A DNA stretch of 64,000 bases, from assembly GCA_030674185.1 (NCBI GenBank), contig CM060307.1, forward strand, positions 47,800,181 through 47,864,180, written 5' to 3'. A program made the position numbers and the translations under genes. This document shows positions 13,001 to 28,100 of this stretch, piece after piece. Numbering within the stretch: position 1 is the first letter of the stretch; each line of letters starts with the position of its first letter. A model generated the notes under the pieces. It made no database searches. It was not told the origin of the DNA and worked only from the letters and a program-made list of their open reading frames with translations. Source of the stretch: Monoplex corrugatus. Taxonomy: Eukaryota; Mollusca; Gastropoda; Littorinimorpha; Ranellidae.

Positions 13001-16000
13001 AGACTATATTTTACCTAGTCTATATTTTACACTGGTATTCTATCAGCCTACCACTGGAATAATCTTGGTTACATGTAAACGACGTGTATATCTGCATATC
13101 TTACCTTCAAAAAAGGAACATATATATAAAGTAAATCAATAAATAATTAAAGGTCTGAATCACAACAGAACTAGCTAGCCTGTATAAACTCATCTCACAT
13201 GACAGTGCAGCGTAATGTCATATTTGCTCAGACCATCATTCAAGGTCCAACTGAGGAGAAACAGGTGGGAAAGAAGGAAGAACATCCCAGTCCAATCTTA
13301 CAACTGAAGAGGCAATGTTTTCTTCCTGGCTAGGTTAAATCTGAAACAAGTGTGGCTGCCCACATTAACAAACAAGAACCAGAAAAACATAAGACTAGAA
13401 TCAGAATGCATCACAAACACAAAAACTAGTAGCAATACATTCTAACTTCTCTGTCATTTTATCAAGCAGAAGAAAATGACAAGGTATGGTTCAGTCTAAA
13501 TCCTTTATGGATATTTTTCAGGAGACAAGACAGTAGGAAGTTCAAATGGCAGCATGTTTTGGATTTACAAAAACAGGTCTTACAGCAGGACAGAGCAAGA
13601 GAAAAAGGGAACAACAAAATGCTGAAATTCAGACAATCAGTCACTTCCTCCTGCTTGACAAAATAACAGGGAAGCAAGCTGTTTTGCCACTAGTTTTTGT
13701 GTTTGTTGTTTATTATTTGTCATCTCACATTTACACTTGACAAAGCCATTTGGCTGAAAATGTGTGTCTGTTTTGTCTTGTTATACCAAATATGCATTCT
13801 GATTTTATTTTTGTTTTTCTAGTTCCTGGCTAGATTTGTCCATCACTCATTTCTTCCAGTGTTTATAACACTCAACCAAAGCCATTGGCTTCAGACAGCA
13901 CATTGATAAAATTGACAGTTTGGTCATCCCATTTTGTAATATCAAATGTGTATATAATTAACATCTGAAAATTGAAACATGCTGATAATAGCCCAGCTGA
14001 ATATAGAGGCAACCTCAAGGCTGCCTCTTTGATGGCTAGTACAAATGATAATTGGTAGTTTTAGATATTAGTAGGACCAAAAAAACTGGACAGTTTGAAG
14101 GATAGAGCCCTGACAAAGCGCATTCCACTGGTGCCCAAAGTTAGGGACTGAGCACAGTGCTACCAATAGAGTCCTTGAAAAAAGACTTGTTGCTGAAACA
14201 GCAATGGAAGAAACAACACTACATTGCGTGATATGCTTCCAGAGCCATCAGATGATTGTTATTGTTATTGTTGTTTAAAGCCCAGTCGACTGCGCAGAGC
14301 CATGTCAGGGCTAAAACCACTTCAAAACATACACAATACTTCAACAACAACAACAACAAAAAAAGAAAGATAATTTAGTACACATATTGATGCATTCATG
14401 TACATAATCTAAGGACATGCCCCCGGCGATGACCACTCTGTCCAATTTATCGCACAGGGGATTTAAAAACATATCTGAATACAAATTTAAGCATACCTAA
14501 GGACACCAAAACATATACAAAAGCGGGCATAAATTACGTAAACTTGCTTCCGCATATCTCACCTCCCTACAGCCAAAAATGCATTTAATACATGTACCAA
14601 ATTATCAATCACAAGAAAAAGTAAGACATACACATGAATGGACCAGCAAGGCAGAAAATGATAGGAAGAAATGAAAGAAAGCAAAGGAACAAGGAAGAAA
14701 CAAAGAGAGTGACAGAAAAGAGGAAATTTCTAACACAGAATTTCCAGAAGGTGGGGCTATTATTTATACTGAAAGAGCTCCCGGCATCCCCACAGGGGGA
14801 CATCAGATGATATATGAATGAGTGATGTGATGAAAGCTGAAAGGAAGTCACTGACAGGAATAATACAAAACTAGGATAGGATTCTGGCAAGTGAGACTAT
14901 GTTATCTTTGTTGCTTTCTTATAGGCCAATGGCATAATGGACAGTAGTAGTAAGCACAACTGATGATGTAAAAAAAAAAAAACCCAACCATACTGACTGA
15001 TATAATGACCACTGATAATCAATACATAAAGAGACAAAACTGCTGTATCTGTACAAACCATCCTGTACTTTAGTCTGCATGACACTAACCTGTTTGTTTA
15101 GCATGTCCATGATACGTGCCTTCAGCTGTGTGTTCCGACTGAGCGCATCCACCAGACCCTGATACACACACACTGTGTGTTACGCCACTTTGTCATATTC
15201 TCCACTACTATCTATTAGACCTTTATCAAAAATTCATTACACACACACACATACACACACAAAATCCAGGTAACAAACAGCAAAAGCTCAAAGCATCAGT
15301 AACCTAATTTCTTTGCTTTCCTCACTACTGTAGATGTCATTTTGTTACAAAGCATTGATCATATAATTGTGTTTTTTTTAACTACCAACAAATGGACAAA
15401 AACAGATAAAAAAAAAATTAAAGATGGTGAAGAAGAGAAAAGAGGGAGAGGGAGGAGAGAGAGAGAGAGAGAGAGAGGCAGTAAAATGAGAGAGATGGAA
15501 GGGAGCAAAAGTGAGCAAGAAAGATGGCGGATGGGAATGGGAAGACATTGAACTCCTTGACTCCTGCACCCTATCCACCAACTGCAAAAACCTAACCCTT
15601 GGACTCCCTTAACCCATCCACCAGCTTTCTGCAGGAATGCTGGTGGAAAGGGTGCAGGAATCAAAGGATTCTGCGCACACTCCAAGAAAGCAGCAGCAGC
15701 ACCTACCTGATAAAGATGAAGTCGTATGTCTGCTTGCTGGGACATACACCTCTTCAAAATCCCTAAGATCTCCAGACACAGGGCTTCATTACTGGCACGG
15801 TTGTACTGCCCATGGATGTCAACAGGAACCTATGGGCACAAAAATAATCCAAATAAGAAATAAGTGATGACTAGTGTTGCTAGGTGACTTGGAGAATACA
15901 CACATTACCAATCTTTGTCAGTTTTCTAGTGCATGGTTGTGCTGGTTTCTAGTGACAATTATCATGTATAAGACAAAAGACAAGCTGAGATGTGTTTCTA

Positions 16001-19000
16001 GGCATTGTTAGGTTATTTATGCTTGAATGTTTTTTCTTTTCAGACACTTTTTTTAAAAGTCAATTTTTAAACCTGGTCTTTAATTTTCAACAGCTGTCAA
16101 ACATTCCCAAGATAGGAAAGCAATAGACATGACAAAGTTTTCAAACTCCATTGGACATAATGCTGCATACAGTATAAGAACTTCTAAGAGTGGTTGCACA
16201 TGGGGAAAAAAGCAAAAAGTGATATTTAAACTGCCATTTTATATTGCTCTAAAAGCATGAAGTAATCTGAATGGAATAAGATGAATGGAATACAGAAAAG
16301 AACATAAGTATTTTGGGATCAAAAAAATAATAAATATTTAATATTTATGGCCAATGGAATCCCCATCAACTCCTTACTTAATACAATGAGTTGCAAAGCT
16401 TCCACCAGCCACCAACATGAAATTACCACGAAAAAAAAAATTAAATTTGCTGGGAAGAACACAAAGATTTCCCCCTTTTATCCTCTTCATATGTTCTTGT
16501 TGCAGTTTATTATCAAATGTTGAAACCCAAACAAAAGGGTAATATTTTGCACATTAAGACTTATAATGAAATGCATGGGGTATCATCATCAAGCAATAAG
16601 TACACAATATGATGTCATAGAAAGACATTACCTGGCTAGAGGAGAAGGGCTGACTACTCTGACTGGCTTGACTGCAAGGAACACTGCCAAGCACTTTGAA
16701 ACTTTTCAAAATGGCCAGGTAGCCCTGCACCCCAATCTTGCACTCGTCCAACTGTCTGAAATTGATTCAGATAGAATACTTTTAAACAATAGACAAATAA
16801 TTATTGACAAGAAAGTTCTTTCATCTTTGAGAAATTCATCTTCAAAATCTAGAAACATGTGAAAAATAAGGTGCAAATTTTCAACCAAGCAGCCTTTGTC
16901 AAGTGTACACAAAGACAACAAAGAACAGTAAAACAAAACTTTGAGAAAAAAACAGCAATATCTACCTGACCTTTTAAGCAGGAGAAATGATGGATATGAA
17001 ATCATGAAGCATTTGTGAAATGTGATAACTGAGAAGCAAGGGAGACAAATTTGTCTTGAAAAAGACAAAAAATCTCATACCTGGAGAAGATGGATTTCCT
17101 CAGCAGAAGAATAAGTGTATCCTTGAGTGACATGCTGACTTTGAGCAAAGGTAGCAGAGCCACCAACAGACCCTGGGCAGTGTCCGGAGGCAACAGGGGC
17201 AAGCAATCAAATACCTCGCGTACTTTGCCCACTGACTCCAGCAGAAATAGAGGGGCTGTAATCACTATTTCTGACAACAGACCTGTTAAATTCAAATTGG
17301 AAACACATGAAAAGAGAACAAGATTTCTGTTTCCTCTTATCATATATAAAATAAATCAGAAATGAACAAAGATTCTTTTTTTTAACAATATGACTTGGAA
17401 ATATAGAACCAGTGGAGACATCTTGCCTAGTGGGTAAAGGGTGGAGATCTTTTTACCTTCCCTGGTCATCATGTGTACAGACCTGTTAGTGCTTAAACCC
17501 CCTTCCTGTATATATATATGCAGAACATCAAACATGCACATTAAAGATCCTATAAATCTTATTTTTAAAGCCCAGCCGACTGCACAGAGCCATATCAGGC
17601 CCCAAACCATATCAAAACGCACATCTGGTTGAAAAGAGCTGAAAAAGAAAATTAAGTACACATACCAATGTATGCGCATACATAATCTAAAGATATTACC
17701 CTAGCACCGACTATTCCATCCAATTTATCACCAGAGGGTTTAAAAAACGAACCTGACTACAAATGTGAAAATAACAAAGGATACTAAAGCATACATAAAA
17801 AATGACCTAAATTCCCTTAAACTGCTCCTGTACAGCATATTCTCTTAGAGACAAACACACAGTCAATACATATACCCAATTGTCAATTCTAAGAGAAAGA
17901 ATGCAAGGCTTCCTGTAAGTCATGTTAGTGTCCAGGGTTATGTGGAAATATGAAAATGCCCACCATGCACATTCACTAAAGATAAAAGTATCTGTTTCAT
18001 TTCTTTCTTTTTAAGAGTATACGGCTTTTGCAATGTTGGCAGAATATACTTATATGCATTTGAGAAAAATAGGTGTGCTTTAGAAAAAAAAACAAAAAAA
18101 AAAACACCAGACTGCAAAAAAAAAAAATCCTCCTGAAATGCCATGCTCATTTACACTCAGGACATAGAAAGAGAAAACTGGGCCAGAATACCAGAGCGAG
18201 CCCTGCCTCATTCATTCACCCCTCCCCTCCCTTGATAAGTAACTAAGCTCTCCATATTCTGGAAAGAAAGAGTTGTCAGGGGAATTAAATCTTTTAACAA
18301 CAGTCAACATTTATACAATGCTGGGTGAAACACTATCATTACTTACATATCCGACATACAGTATACATCAACAAGGCATTGGCCATGGTGAAAAAGAAGT
18401 TAAATTCAGTACATTTTTGACCAGTCACTGTGATGTAGTGGTTACTGCAATGGACTACAGACTTGAAAGCTGTGGGTTCGAATTCCCATCAGTCCCTTCA
18501 AAAATCGTTGTGGGATTTTTCAGCTCTAACCGGCTCCTACCCAGAGCTGAGTGTGCTGCAGGCTCTTTGGAAAGACTGGAACCACACAGTCGTGTCTCAT
18601 CCACTTCACAGATGTGCCACTAACAGTGTTGCTCAAATCTCCTGACAAACACTGCAGGTGTCTATCTCTTGGGCCTGGCTGACGCCAGGATATATTATAA
18701 TGTAAGTGTAGAGTACAGCCCTGTTACGCAGTCTCAATCATGGAAGGAACTCCATACCATCATGATTATCATCCTGTCATCATCAGCAGCAGCATCACAT
18801 TCTGAAAAACTGCCAGTTTCTGTAGCCGTTAAGGTGCCATAGAAAATGGGATTTAAAGAAAAAAAGTGTGCACAAAGGAAATCTCCCTGAATGCAATGAT
18901 CCCCCCCAAAAAGTACTTTTCTTAAAATCTGGCAGTTAATCATCAACTCCATGCAAAATATTTTGAAACTAAATATCAATATGCCACCTATATATATATG

Positions 19001-22000
19001 TACACATTCCACAGCGTTATACAGAAAAACATCAACTTACTGAGGTAATGAGAAGCAGGTGCTGTAGTTTCTGTCATCACATGATTGAAGATCTGACCCA
19101 ATATATCTGATCGAACAATTTCATGTCCCTGTACAGGAAAAGAAAAAGATGTTTTACAAATAGTATTCACCTGTAATTGTTGAGCTATAAAGCAGCACAT
19201 TTTTAAATGACCTATACACTTGGCAATAATTATTCTAGCTGTTAAGATACCTCACTTCTTCTTAGATTGTGACCCTAAAGTTCTAAAATGTGTCCTGTTA
19301 ATATTAAGAAATCTTTTGAAAAAATGACAAGTAGCTTTGGGAATGTAGTTGTTTTGTGACACTCTTTGACTGCTGTATTAGATATGCTATACGTAGCTGC
19401 TTTTGTATTGCTGTTGTTGTTGTATATCATGTATGCAGTGTCTGAATCAATTCACACTACTCAAAGTGGAAGGGAAACAATCTAATCCACACTATTCAAA
19501 GTTGAAGGGAAACAATATCTTATGATCTTCCCCACATGAAGAGTTGAATTTTTATGTTCCTACTTTCCTTCAACCATAAGTGCACTATTGAACTGGCATT
19601 TACCCAGCAATTCATACATGAAGCACACTGAATACGTAGGCAAACTGAATTCACACACTCCTCCATCCAAATGTTGCACATGAATAAACAGCTGACTGTG
19701 AAAGATTTATAAAATATAAAGTTCATGCATGCATTTCAAGTGGTTTTCATATTTTGTGCCTTTCCTTTCTCTCTCTGCATACAAACTGAGTACTGATCCA
19801 CTGGTTTTTGTTGTTGTTTTTTTACATCTACTAGATAAAAATGCTCAATATCATAAAATCAATTTTCCCTTTTATCCGGACATAGTTCAGGAAACTGACA
19901 TTCATTCTCGAAAATTCTGTGAAGACATTAAACAACATACAAGTTACATTTTAGTAATATAAATCATAAATGCTTATTTGCAAGTGGGCACAAATTAACT
20001 GGTGCCTTTGGAAAAACAACATCAACAACTGATGCCACAGACAAGACGTTAAACCACTACAATGGATCCTGCAAGTAAAATTCTGTTCTGCAACACAGCA
20101 GTCAATACTTTGCAAATTTTGAGGAAAATACATATACTGGGAACACATACACCACTAATTATGAAGGAAACAGCAGTGATTACTTTGAACATTTTAAGGA
20201 GAATTTTGCTGCCTAGTTGACAAGCAGTCTGGTTGGGGGTCAACTGGCCGGTAACAACAGTTTCCGGTCGGCCAAACACCATGCGGGGACCAAAGCTGTC
20301 CATGAGCAGAAATCCCAGCTGCACCAAACCCTGGACAACATGCTCCCATCCAGATGAACTGAAAAATGCCAACAAGTCAATCAATTGTGAAAACTTTGTA
20401 ATGTTTTGGGATAAAGTCACTGATCCCCATAATAAGTCAACTATGGTACATATGTTAATTTCATACATTTACGCGTCTTCTGAGAGTGCAAGCATACAGA
20501 CTTAACATTTTTTGTCTGCAAATTTTGTAACCTAAACAGAAACATGTTTTAAGGTACACAGTAAAACTTGTTGGCGAGAGTCCATGAGTAAGCAGTCTAA
20601 GAAACAGATTTTAACATTTTTATTTGTATTTCATAACAACACAATAGAGTATCGATTCAGTTATCCACATCAGTACACAATGCCATCTGTTCATGACATC
20701 CGCTACAACAAGCATGTCTGTTTCCTTGTTATCAAGTTTTCGACATCTATTCAGGCTGACAACCACACATCTGACGCGTATGTCTGCTGGTATTGTTTTC
20801 TTCTATCATCTGTTCATTTTGATAACCACAAAAAACAAATGTACTTAACAACCTACAGCAACTTTCAAAACGTCAATTTTAATAAACAGTACAAAAGTTA
20901 GGTATTCACCTGCTAGAAACAGCTTCCAACACCATCTGTTCAATGTCTCGCTGCTCTGAAAAATTTTCTCTCACCCAATAGGACTGATCATGGCGCTGAC
21001 GATCACGAAAGCTTCGCAGAACAGTTGATTTAAGGAACTCCAGTATCTGTTTATCAACAAACATACACACATCATCATCATCATCAGGTGCCTTACTGCA
21101 TGGTGTTGGAGATTATGGACTTCCATCTGTCTCTATCTCTTGTTGCCTCAAGCATCTCTTCCACCCTCGTTGTTCCCAGCCACTCTGCAAGTCCGTCTAG
21201 CATCTTCTCCCTGGGTCTCCCGGTGCTCTCTTTCCCTCCAGTTTTCCCATTGTGACCGGGTGTTCGAATTCCCCTTTCCTCATAAAATGGCCTATAAATG
21301 TTGCCTGTCTTTTCCTAATCTTCCTTATGAATGATCTACTTGTGTTCTGCCTCCATCAAGACTGTCTCGTTTTCTTTGCTGTCCATGGAATTCTCAACAT
21401 CCTTCTTAGAAACCACATCACGGCTGCCTCAATCTTGTTCTGGCCTTGCTTGTTGACTGTCCACGCCTCGCAACAGTACAACTGTATTGGTTCTATATAA
21501 CATTCAAGAACTCTCTTCCTGATGTTAATGGACAGGCACTTGTTGGTAAGAATGCTTTTCATCTTTTTGAAAGTTGTTTTGGCTTGGCCAATTCTGCTGG
21601 CCATTTCTGATGTGCATCTGCCGTCTGGTGAAATGATCGTTCCCAGGTACTTGAACTTATCAACCGTCTCAAGGTTGTGCCGTACACACACACATGTATA
21701 ATTCTGTAAATGGGATTATAAAATCATTTCAAAATCTTAGTAACTATGTCAAGGAGAGTAGTGGGACTGCAGAAAGGCTGAAGATTTCATCAAATAAAAA
21801 ATATATTTCACAAAGCTCTTTGTAACGTCAACAGCTTTTGAAACAGTGTAGTATATAAACAGAAATGATAATTTACATTAACACGCAAGTATATACAAAC
21901 ATAAGACATGAATTTCTGAATCGGTTGTCATTTTAAAATTTTAAATCAGTTTTCATTTTCAAAAGTTTTCTTTAAATAATTTTGTTTTTTCATGTCTGCT

Positions 22001-23468
22001 ATTTGAAACTTGATATTGTATGAAACAGTTCCAATTTTCATTGGTTATTCTTACCTACCAGAGCAACAATGATGTTAATCAGACAATAACTAGTTTGTGA
22101 TGGTGATAATGATGGAGAAAAATTGCATTTGGAAAAAAAAATCTCTCACTCTCTATCTGTCTGTCTATCAATCTAATCCAATCCAATCCGATTTGATCAA
22201 ATCTAATCTGATCCGATCTAATCTAATCTATCTATAATTCATGTACATACATACCTGTTCATTCAAAACATTCATCCCAGCGATGGACAGAGCTAAAGCC
22301 ATGTTAAAAGGAGACAGCACTCTTGAAGCACAGGAGTATTGCCATGCCTGAAAAGTAAAGTGGACATGAAACATGTTTTCTATTATAATTTTTTCAATAT
22401 AAAACCTGAATATTTGTGCTGATCCATTTTATAATGCCTCCCACTCCTTACAAATAATCCTTTATTTCCATGTGATAAGACCTGTTTGTTTAAAATTATC
22501 CATGTGAATGCATTATTGTTCTTATTAATGAAACTGATCAAAGAAAAATTAATGATAATGATTATCATGCAAACATGCTTTCAGCGAACAAGAAACGATT
22601 TTTGCAAGATGGTTACAGCAATTGAAAAAGATAGGAAACATCACAGCTTTAGATATCTAAGAAATCCTTGAAATAGCTTAAAAGTCACAAGAGATTCATA
22701 TTCACAGACAAAATGAACTAACCACTTAGTCATTCAAGGAACACTTCACAATGCTGAACCTATAATGAAATGACAATAGCCAGGTTGACAGACAAACCTA
22801 ATGAAGATATCAGGACGATGTCAAAAACTGGCAAACGACAATAGAAGATTAGACTTTGTAGGTAAAAACATTAATAATTCTGATATTTGAAGATATCAGG
22901 ATGAAGTTAAAAAATAGCAAACAACAATAAGATTTGACTCTGCAGGTAAAAACATTATCAATTCAGATACTTAAAACCAACACACCTTCAGATATTTCAG
23001 GAACTCTTGACCAAGTTCTCTCTGCTCCATGACTGCAAAAGAGATGTGCAGGATGGCTGTTCCCTCTGTCTGCCTCAGCAAGTCCACATTGAGAGTGTCC
23101 TCCATCAGGTCATCGCTGATGACAGAAACAACTTAACTGCATCTAAGTGACTGGGGCTGTTTGCTGAAGAGGCAGAGCTCCCACCTTGAAATCTGACCAC
23201 ATTTTGAGTCTAGTTCAAAAAAGCTTCTGTACATGTGGTCTTCGGTCCATCCAGCTTTAATGGATCTGAGAACAGTTGAGGTCTCTCCCACCTCAGTCCC
23301 CTGCATGTAGAACCTTAAGGACCATGCACAACCTTTATCTTTTTTTAACCAATGCAATTTAATTGTACTTTTACTGCGCAATACTACTTAGTTTGAACAT
23401 GATGCTGAAAACATCCTGAACTGTCTCACACTGCTGAAAATTTGAAGCTCTTTTCAGGTCACATAGTA

Positions 23469-23513
<45 letters not shown>

Positions 23514-25101
23514 CAGAGAGAGAGAGAGGGAGGAAGGGAAGGAGACAGAGAGGGAAGGAAGGACAGAGAGAGAAGATGGTATCATGAAAGGGGGTATCAA
23601 CTATGATTTTCAACAGAGAAACTGAACATCCTTGGTATCATGGAAGGGGGTATCAACTATGATTTTCAACAGAGAAACTGAACATCCTTGACAATCAAAC
23701 ACTGGTCAGGCCCTGTCAATATCTGTGAAAACAAATATGTTCATGTCCTTTCAAACCTGAACATGAGAGGGCTTAAAACCAGTTTTGCAGTTCTGGTTAA
23801 CTAAGTGAACATATATTTCATAAACAAAAAGAAAATCTGTTATTTTACATATTTCATGTTAAAATTACAAAATAGACAACTTTTCCATGCACTGATGACA
23901 GACAAAGCACTGTACTAGTGAATCATATATTAGTCTTAGTGGAATAGCAAAGTAAACAAACGAGACAGTCTTGAAAGAAGCAAACACAAAAAGAACATTA
24001 ATGAAGAAGATTAGGAAAAGACAAGCAACATTTACAGGATATTTTATGAGGCAAGAGAAATTAGAGCAACTAGTCACAACAAGAAAACTGGAGAGAAAAA
24101 GAGCACCACGTAGACTCAGGGAGAAAATACTGGAAATTTTTGCAGAGTAGATGGGGACGGAAAGGATAGGAGGTATACTTGCAGCAACAAAAGATTGATT
24201 TGTATGGAGGGCCATAATCGGCAACACCAAGTGACATGGCACACGACGATGACAATGACAATGACGATGATGATGATGATGGAAGATGAGCTGGCAACTG
24301 AAAGATAAAGCTATTGATGACATCATCTTTCAGAATTTGCCACCACAAACTCAGCTCTACCTGTCCATCATGTTGTCCTGGGTGCGAGCCAGACTGTCCT
24401 TGCTAATGAAGAATGATGTGATCCCTTCCAGGATCAAACGTTTGTGACCCTGCAAAATAAGCACCAGATCTGATTTCTGATCTTCCAGTTTTACAGACAT
24501 ATATGTTAACGTACTAATATCACATTTACTACTATCGACACAACTACTCCAATTAACAACTCTTCACTTTCTTTTGGTTTCTCAAGCCTAGCTTTAAATG
24601 TATTGTATCCTCTCATATAACAGCTCCCTCTCTTTCTGTATGAATGGAATGGAAAAAAAAAAACTCACGTTTTTCTGTGTTTATTATTGACAGGTTGATT
24701 CTTAATTGTTTAATGAAACACATGCTGCAATTAACAGCATCGCATCATGAGGAACAAGCCTACACTTAATTGCAGATAATAGGTAGAACACTTAAAGCAT
24801 TATGGAATTAGCACTGATTATAAACAGATTGAAACTGGCTGTAGGAGTAAAACAGGGGGAAGAAAACAATGAAAACATAAATTGTACAAATCATAAATCC
24901 ATTTGAACTCAATCTTGGTGCATCACCTTCTGTTCATATTGCCAAGAAAGTTGGGCATCTATTACAAGTGCAGTGTGAAATGTCCATACAGGTGCCCATA
25001 TTGTGGCCTGGCAATGATGGTCAGCACAGAAACCAGCGACTTCCACTGGCAGGAATGCAGCAAGAGAGAAAGAAAGAAAGAAAGAGAGAGAGACAGAGCA
25101 A

Positions 25102-25146
<45 letters not shown>

Positions 25147-28100
25147 GGAAAGACAGAAAGGGGCAGGGGGGGGGGGGAGGTGAGTGTGTGTGTGTGGTTG
25201 TGTGTGTGTGTGTGTGACAAAAGGGAGACCACGTGAGTATGTGTGTGTGTGTGTGAGAGAGAGACAGAGACAGACGGAGAGAAAGAGAAGTAGGCGGGGA
25301 TTAGTTGCAAACAATCTGGCGAAAACAGGAGGTATAACTGCGAGAAAATATCTAAACATGCATCCCAAACATATTCATAAGGCCTTGCTTGTCATAGTGT
25401 GAATATGCATGATGCGTCCAAGGCGTACATGCTGAAGTTATGTCTTTGTACACTTAAACACTGGTTTGTGTCAGGGGAAAGCTGTTACTCCAAACGTCTG
25501 TGCCAACAGTGGTCACTGTGCTGTTAGTACACACATATTTAGTACATTAACGCATGCATCTTTTTATGACTGCTACTGATTTAATTTAGTCTTCTTTGTC
25601 ATAAACAATGATGGTATTGGCCGGAATCTGTTATCTGTTACCTGATTAAAACAATGATTAAACAGACAAACAAAAAGTCATTGTTGGCCTGTGTTAAGGT
25701 ATACTTAAGACAAAAATTATTATAGTCCTTTTCTTTTTTAAAATTCATGTTTAAAAATGAAATAATGAACAGATTATGATGTAGTATTAAGGGTACAATA
25801 TGAAAGCAAGGATTTCTCAAGTATCTGATAAATTTCATCAAAACCATTTTTTTTGTTTAGTCCAATATGAAGTCACAATGCAATTTCTTGAAAGAACATC
25901 ATCTATTCAAGTGCAACTTAGAAAAAGTAAAAAAACTGATAAGGGTTCAAGGGCCGGCAGCGCCCCATATGGGGGCTTTGGGGGCATAGCCCCCAAGATG
26001 CTGAAGCTTTTTCAAAAAACAGATTTTCCGTTTCTGACTCTTTTGAAAAAACGGATTCCGCCGTCAAAATGGAAAAAGTTGCACCCATGTCTATTCAAAC
26101 CAATCTAAATTTAACATTTGTAACAATTTTTGTTCTCATTATTTGTTTTCATTTTAATTCAATGACAATTTTTTTCTTAACAAATCTCAACCTTTTGAAG
26201 ATGTCAGAAAATCTGTAATCTAAATCCGTCCAGTTTCAAGCTTACTATTACATAAAAGACATTCAAACAGTGCCAGCTGGGAAAGGAAGACGAAAAAGTT
26301 ATTTACGTATTACGTTTTGTACATGTATGCTAAGTGTGGTGATACCTTCTCTGATAACAGCAACAGCTGGTACACCAAAGCAGGTATGTCTCTCAGATCT
26401 AAGTCATCAAACTGCCGGATGATTTTCTCCAGAACGAACCGCAGTTCATCAGAAGACAGGGGAACATCATTGAACATGGCTGCCAAATGAATCACAGTCT
26501 GTGGAGACCACCTGCATAATACGAAAAAAAGAAAAGAAATTATCATATTGTAATATTCCTTTCATTTGCTGGATGAAACTCTAAGCTGATTTCAGTTTCA
26601 TGGCAGGATCACCACCAATGTATTGTCGCTGTTTCTTTTTAATGATGCAAACATTAACAGCAATTGATGAGAGTTTAGTGCGATGGAACAAAAACATGCA
26701 AATAATTGTAAACATTATATTTGCCACTAACGAAAATCACAAGAACTGCGATTGCTTCTTGTTATGTGTAACAATAAGAAGAAATAACAAAAAACCAAAA
26801 TAAGAATCCACAGTTTGAGAGAAACTCTAGATGAGACTGAAGAGACTCAAGTCAGTGCTGACAGTACAATACATATGAGCATCAAGTCTAATAAATTTAA
26901 TACTCATAGAAGACAAGAATCTATGAACAGGAATGGCAATATGACAAATATATTTTTGATTTCACAACACTGTAATTCCTAGCCTTATTCCTTCACACTC
27001 TCACCAATCTTTTTTTTTTCTTCCCCCTCTCTGGTTGAGGAGATATTTGAAATAAATTTTCGCTGTCCCATCTTTTATAACACTACTTTGTCACTACTCC
27101 CACACTGCTCATTTCTGCTCTCCAACACACCTCCAAAGCTACTGAAACTGGGGAGTTCGAATTTCGAGTTTGGTCCAGAGGGATTCATCACACTCACCAA
27201 ATTCCATATGCACTCCACCAAAATCTGCCAGCAACTATCTGGCAGAATTCCTGAGCCTGTGCAAAAACCCTATGCACTGGCAGGGTCTTGAAACTGAGGT
27301 CACTATGAAGGTAGGGCATGAAGGTCCAAAGAATCAGGAACAATTTTTCAGGACGCCATGAGAATGGGTACAATAGTGATGATACAATTGGTTCCACATT
27401 GGATTGAGACTGCACAACTGGGCTGTACTGTGTTTACTATCATACCTTATCCCAGTGACAACAAAATCTGAGATATACAAATATCTGTGACGTTGGCAGA
27501 AAATTTGAGCAACACCCTCAATCATGCATCTGTGAAAGGCTTGATTGCATGGTCCACCTTTCCAATAATAACACAGCATGCTCAACTTTGGGTAGGAGCC
27601 AGTTGCAGATGAAAAATCCCACAAATTTTTTTTTTTGACTCATGGGGGGCTAAAGCAGTCTGTTGTGTTAACTTCTTTGCACAACACACAAAACATACAA
27701 AGATATTGCGTCAAAATATGCTTAATGGTTTAAGTCAACAACAAAAAATGTGACGTACTTGCAGGAGCAGAGGTTGTTGAGGATATGACCCTTGAACTCT
27801 GCCCCCTTCATGCTATTGTCACCATATACAATAGTCTCATGTGACTCTACTACCGACAGAATCTTGGGAAACACATTCATGGCCCTGCAAAATACAGAAT
27901 TCGTAGTGAGTTTCTTGCTCAAAACACTGATCATAAACAGTAACAAAGGAAACAAAGCACAATGACCATAGCTGTGTATACATTTTCTAGATCTTCATCG
28001 TTATCGCAAAATAAATCTACACATGAATCCCTGAAGGTCTGACAGATTCACCGATGTACCTTCAATTTCATTGAAAGGACAGCAGTTTTATATTTGTCTT

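Noticed and set aside
18425..18500. tRNA gene at SINE heads (also 6083, 44560, 51500, 55080)
   Set aside because: A- and B-box-like motifs are present but no complete cloverleaf is apparent, and each is followed by a shared SINE body.
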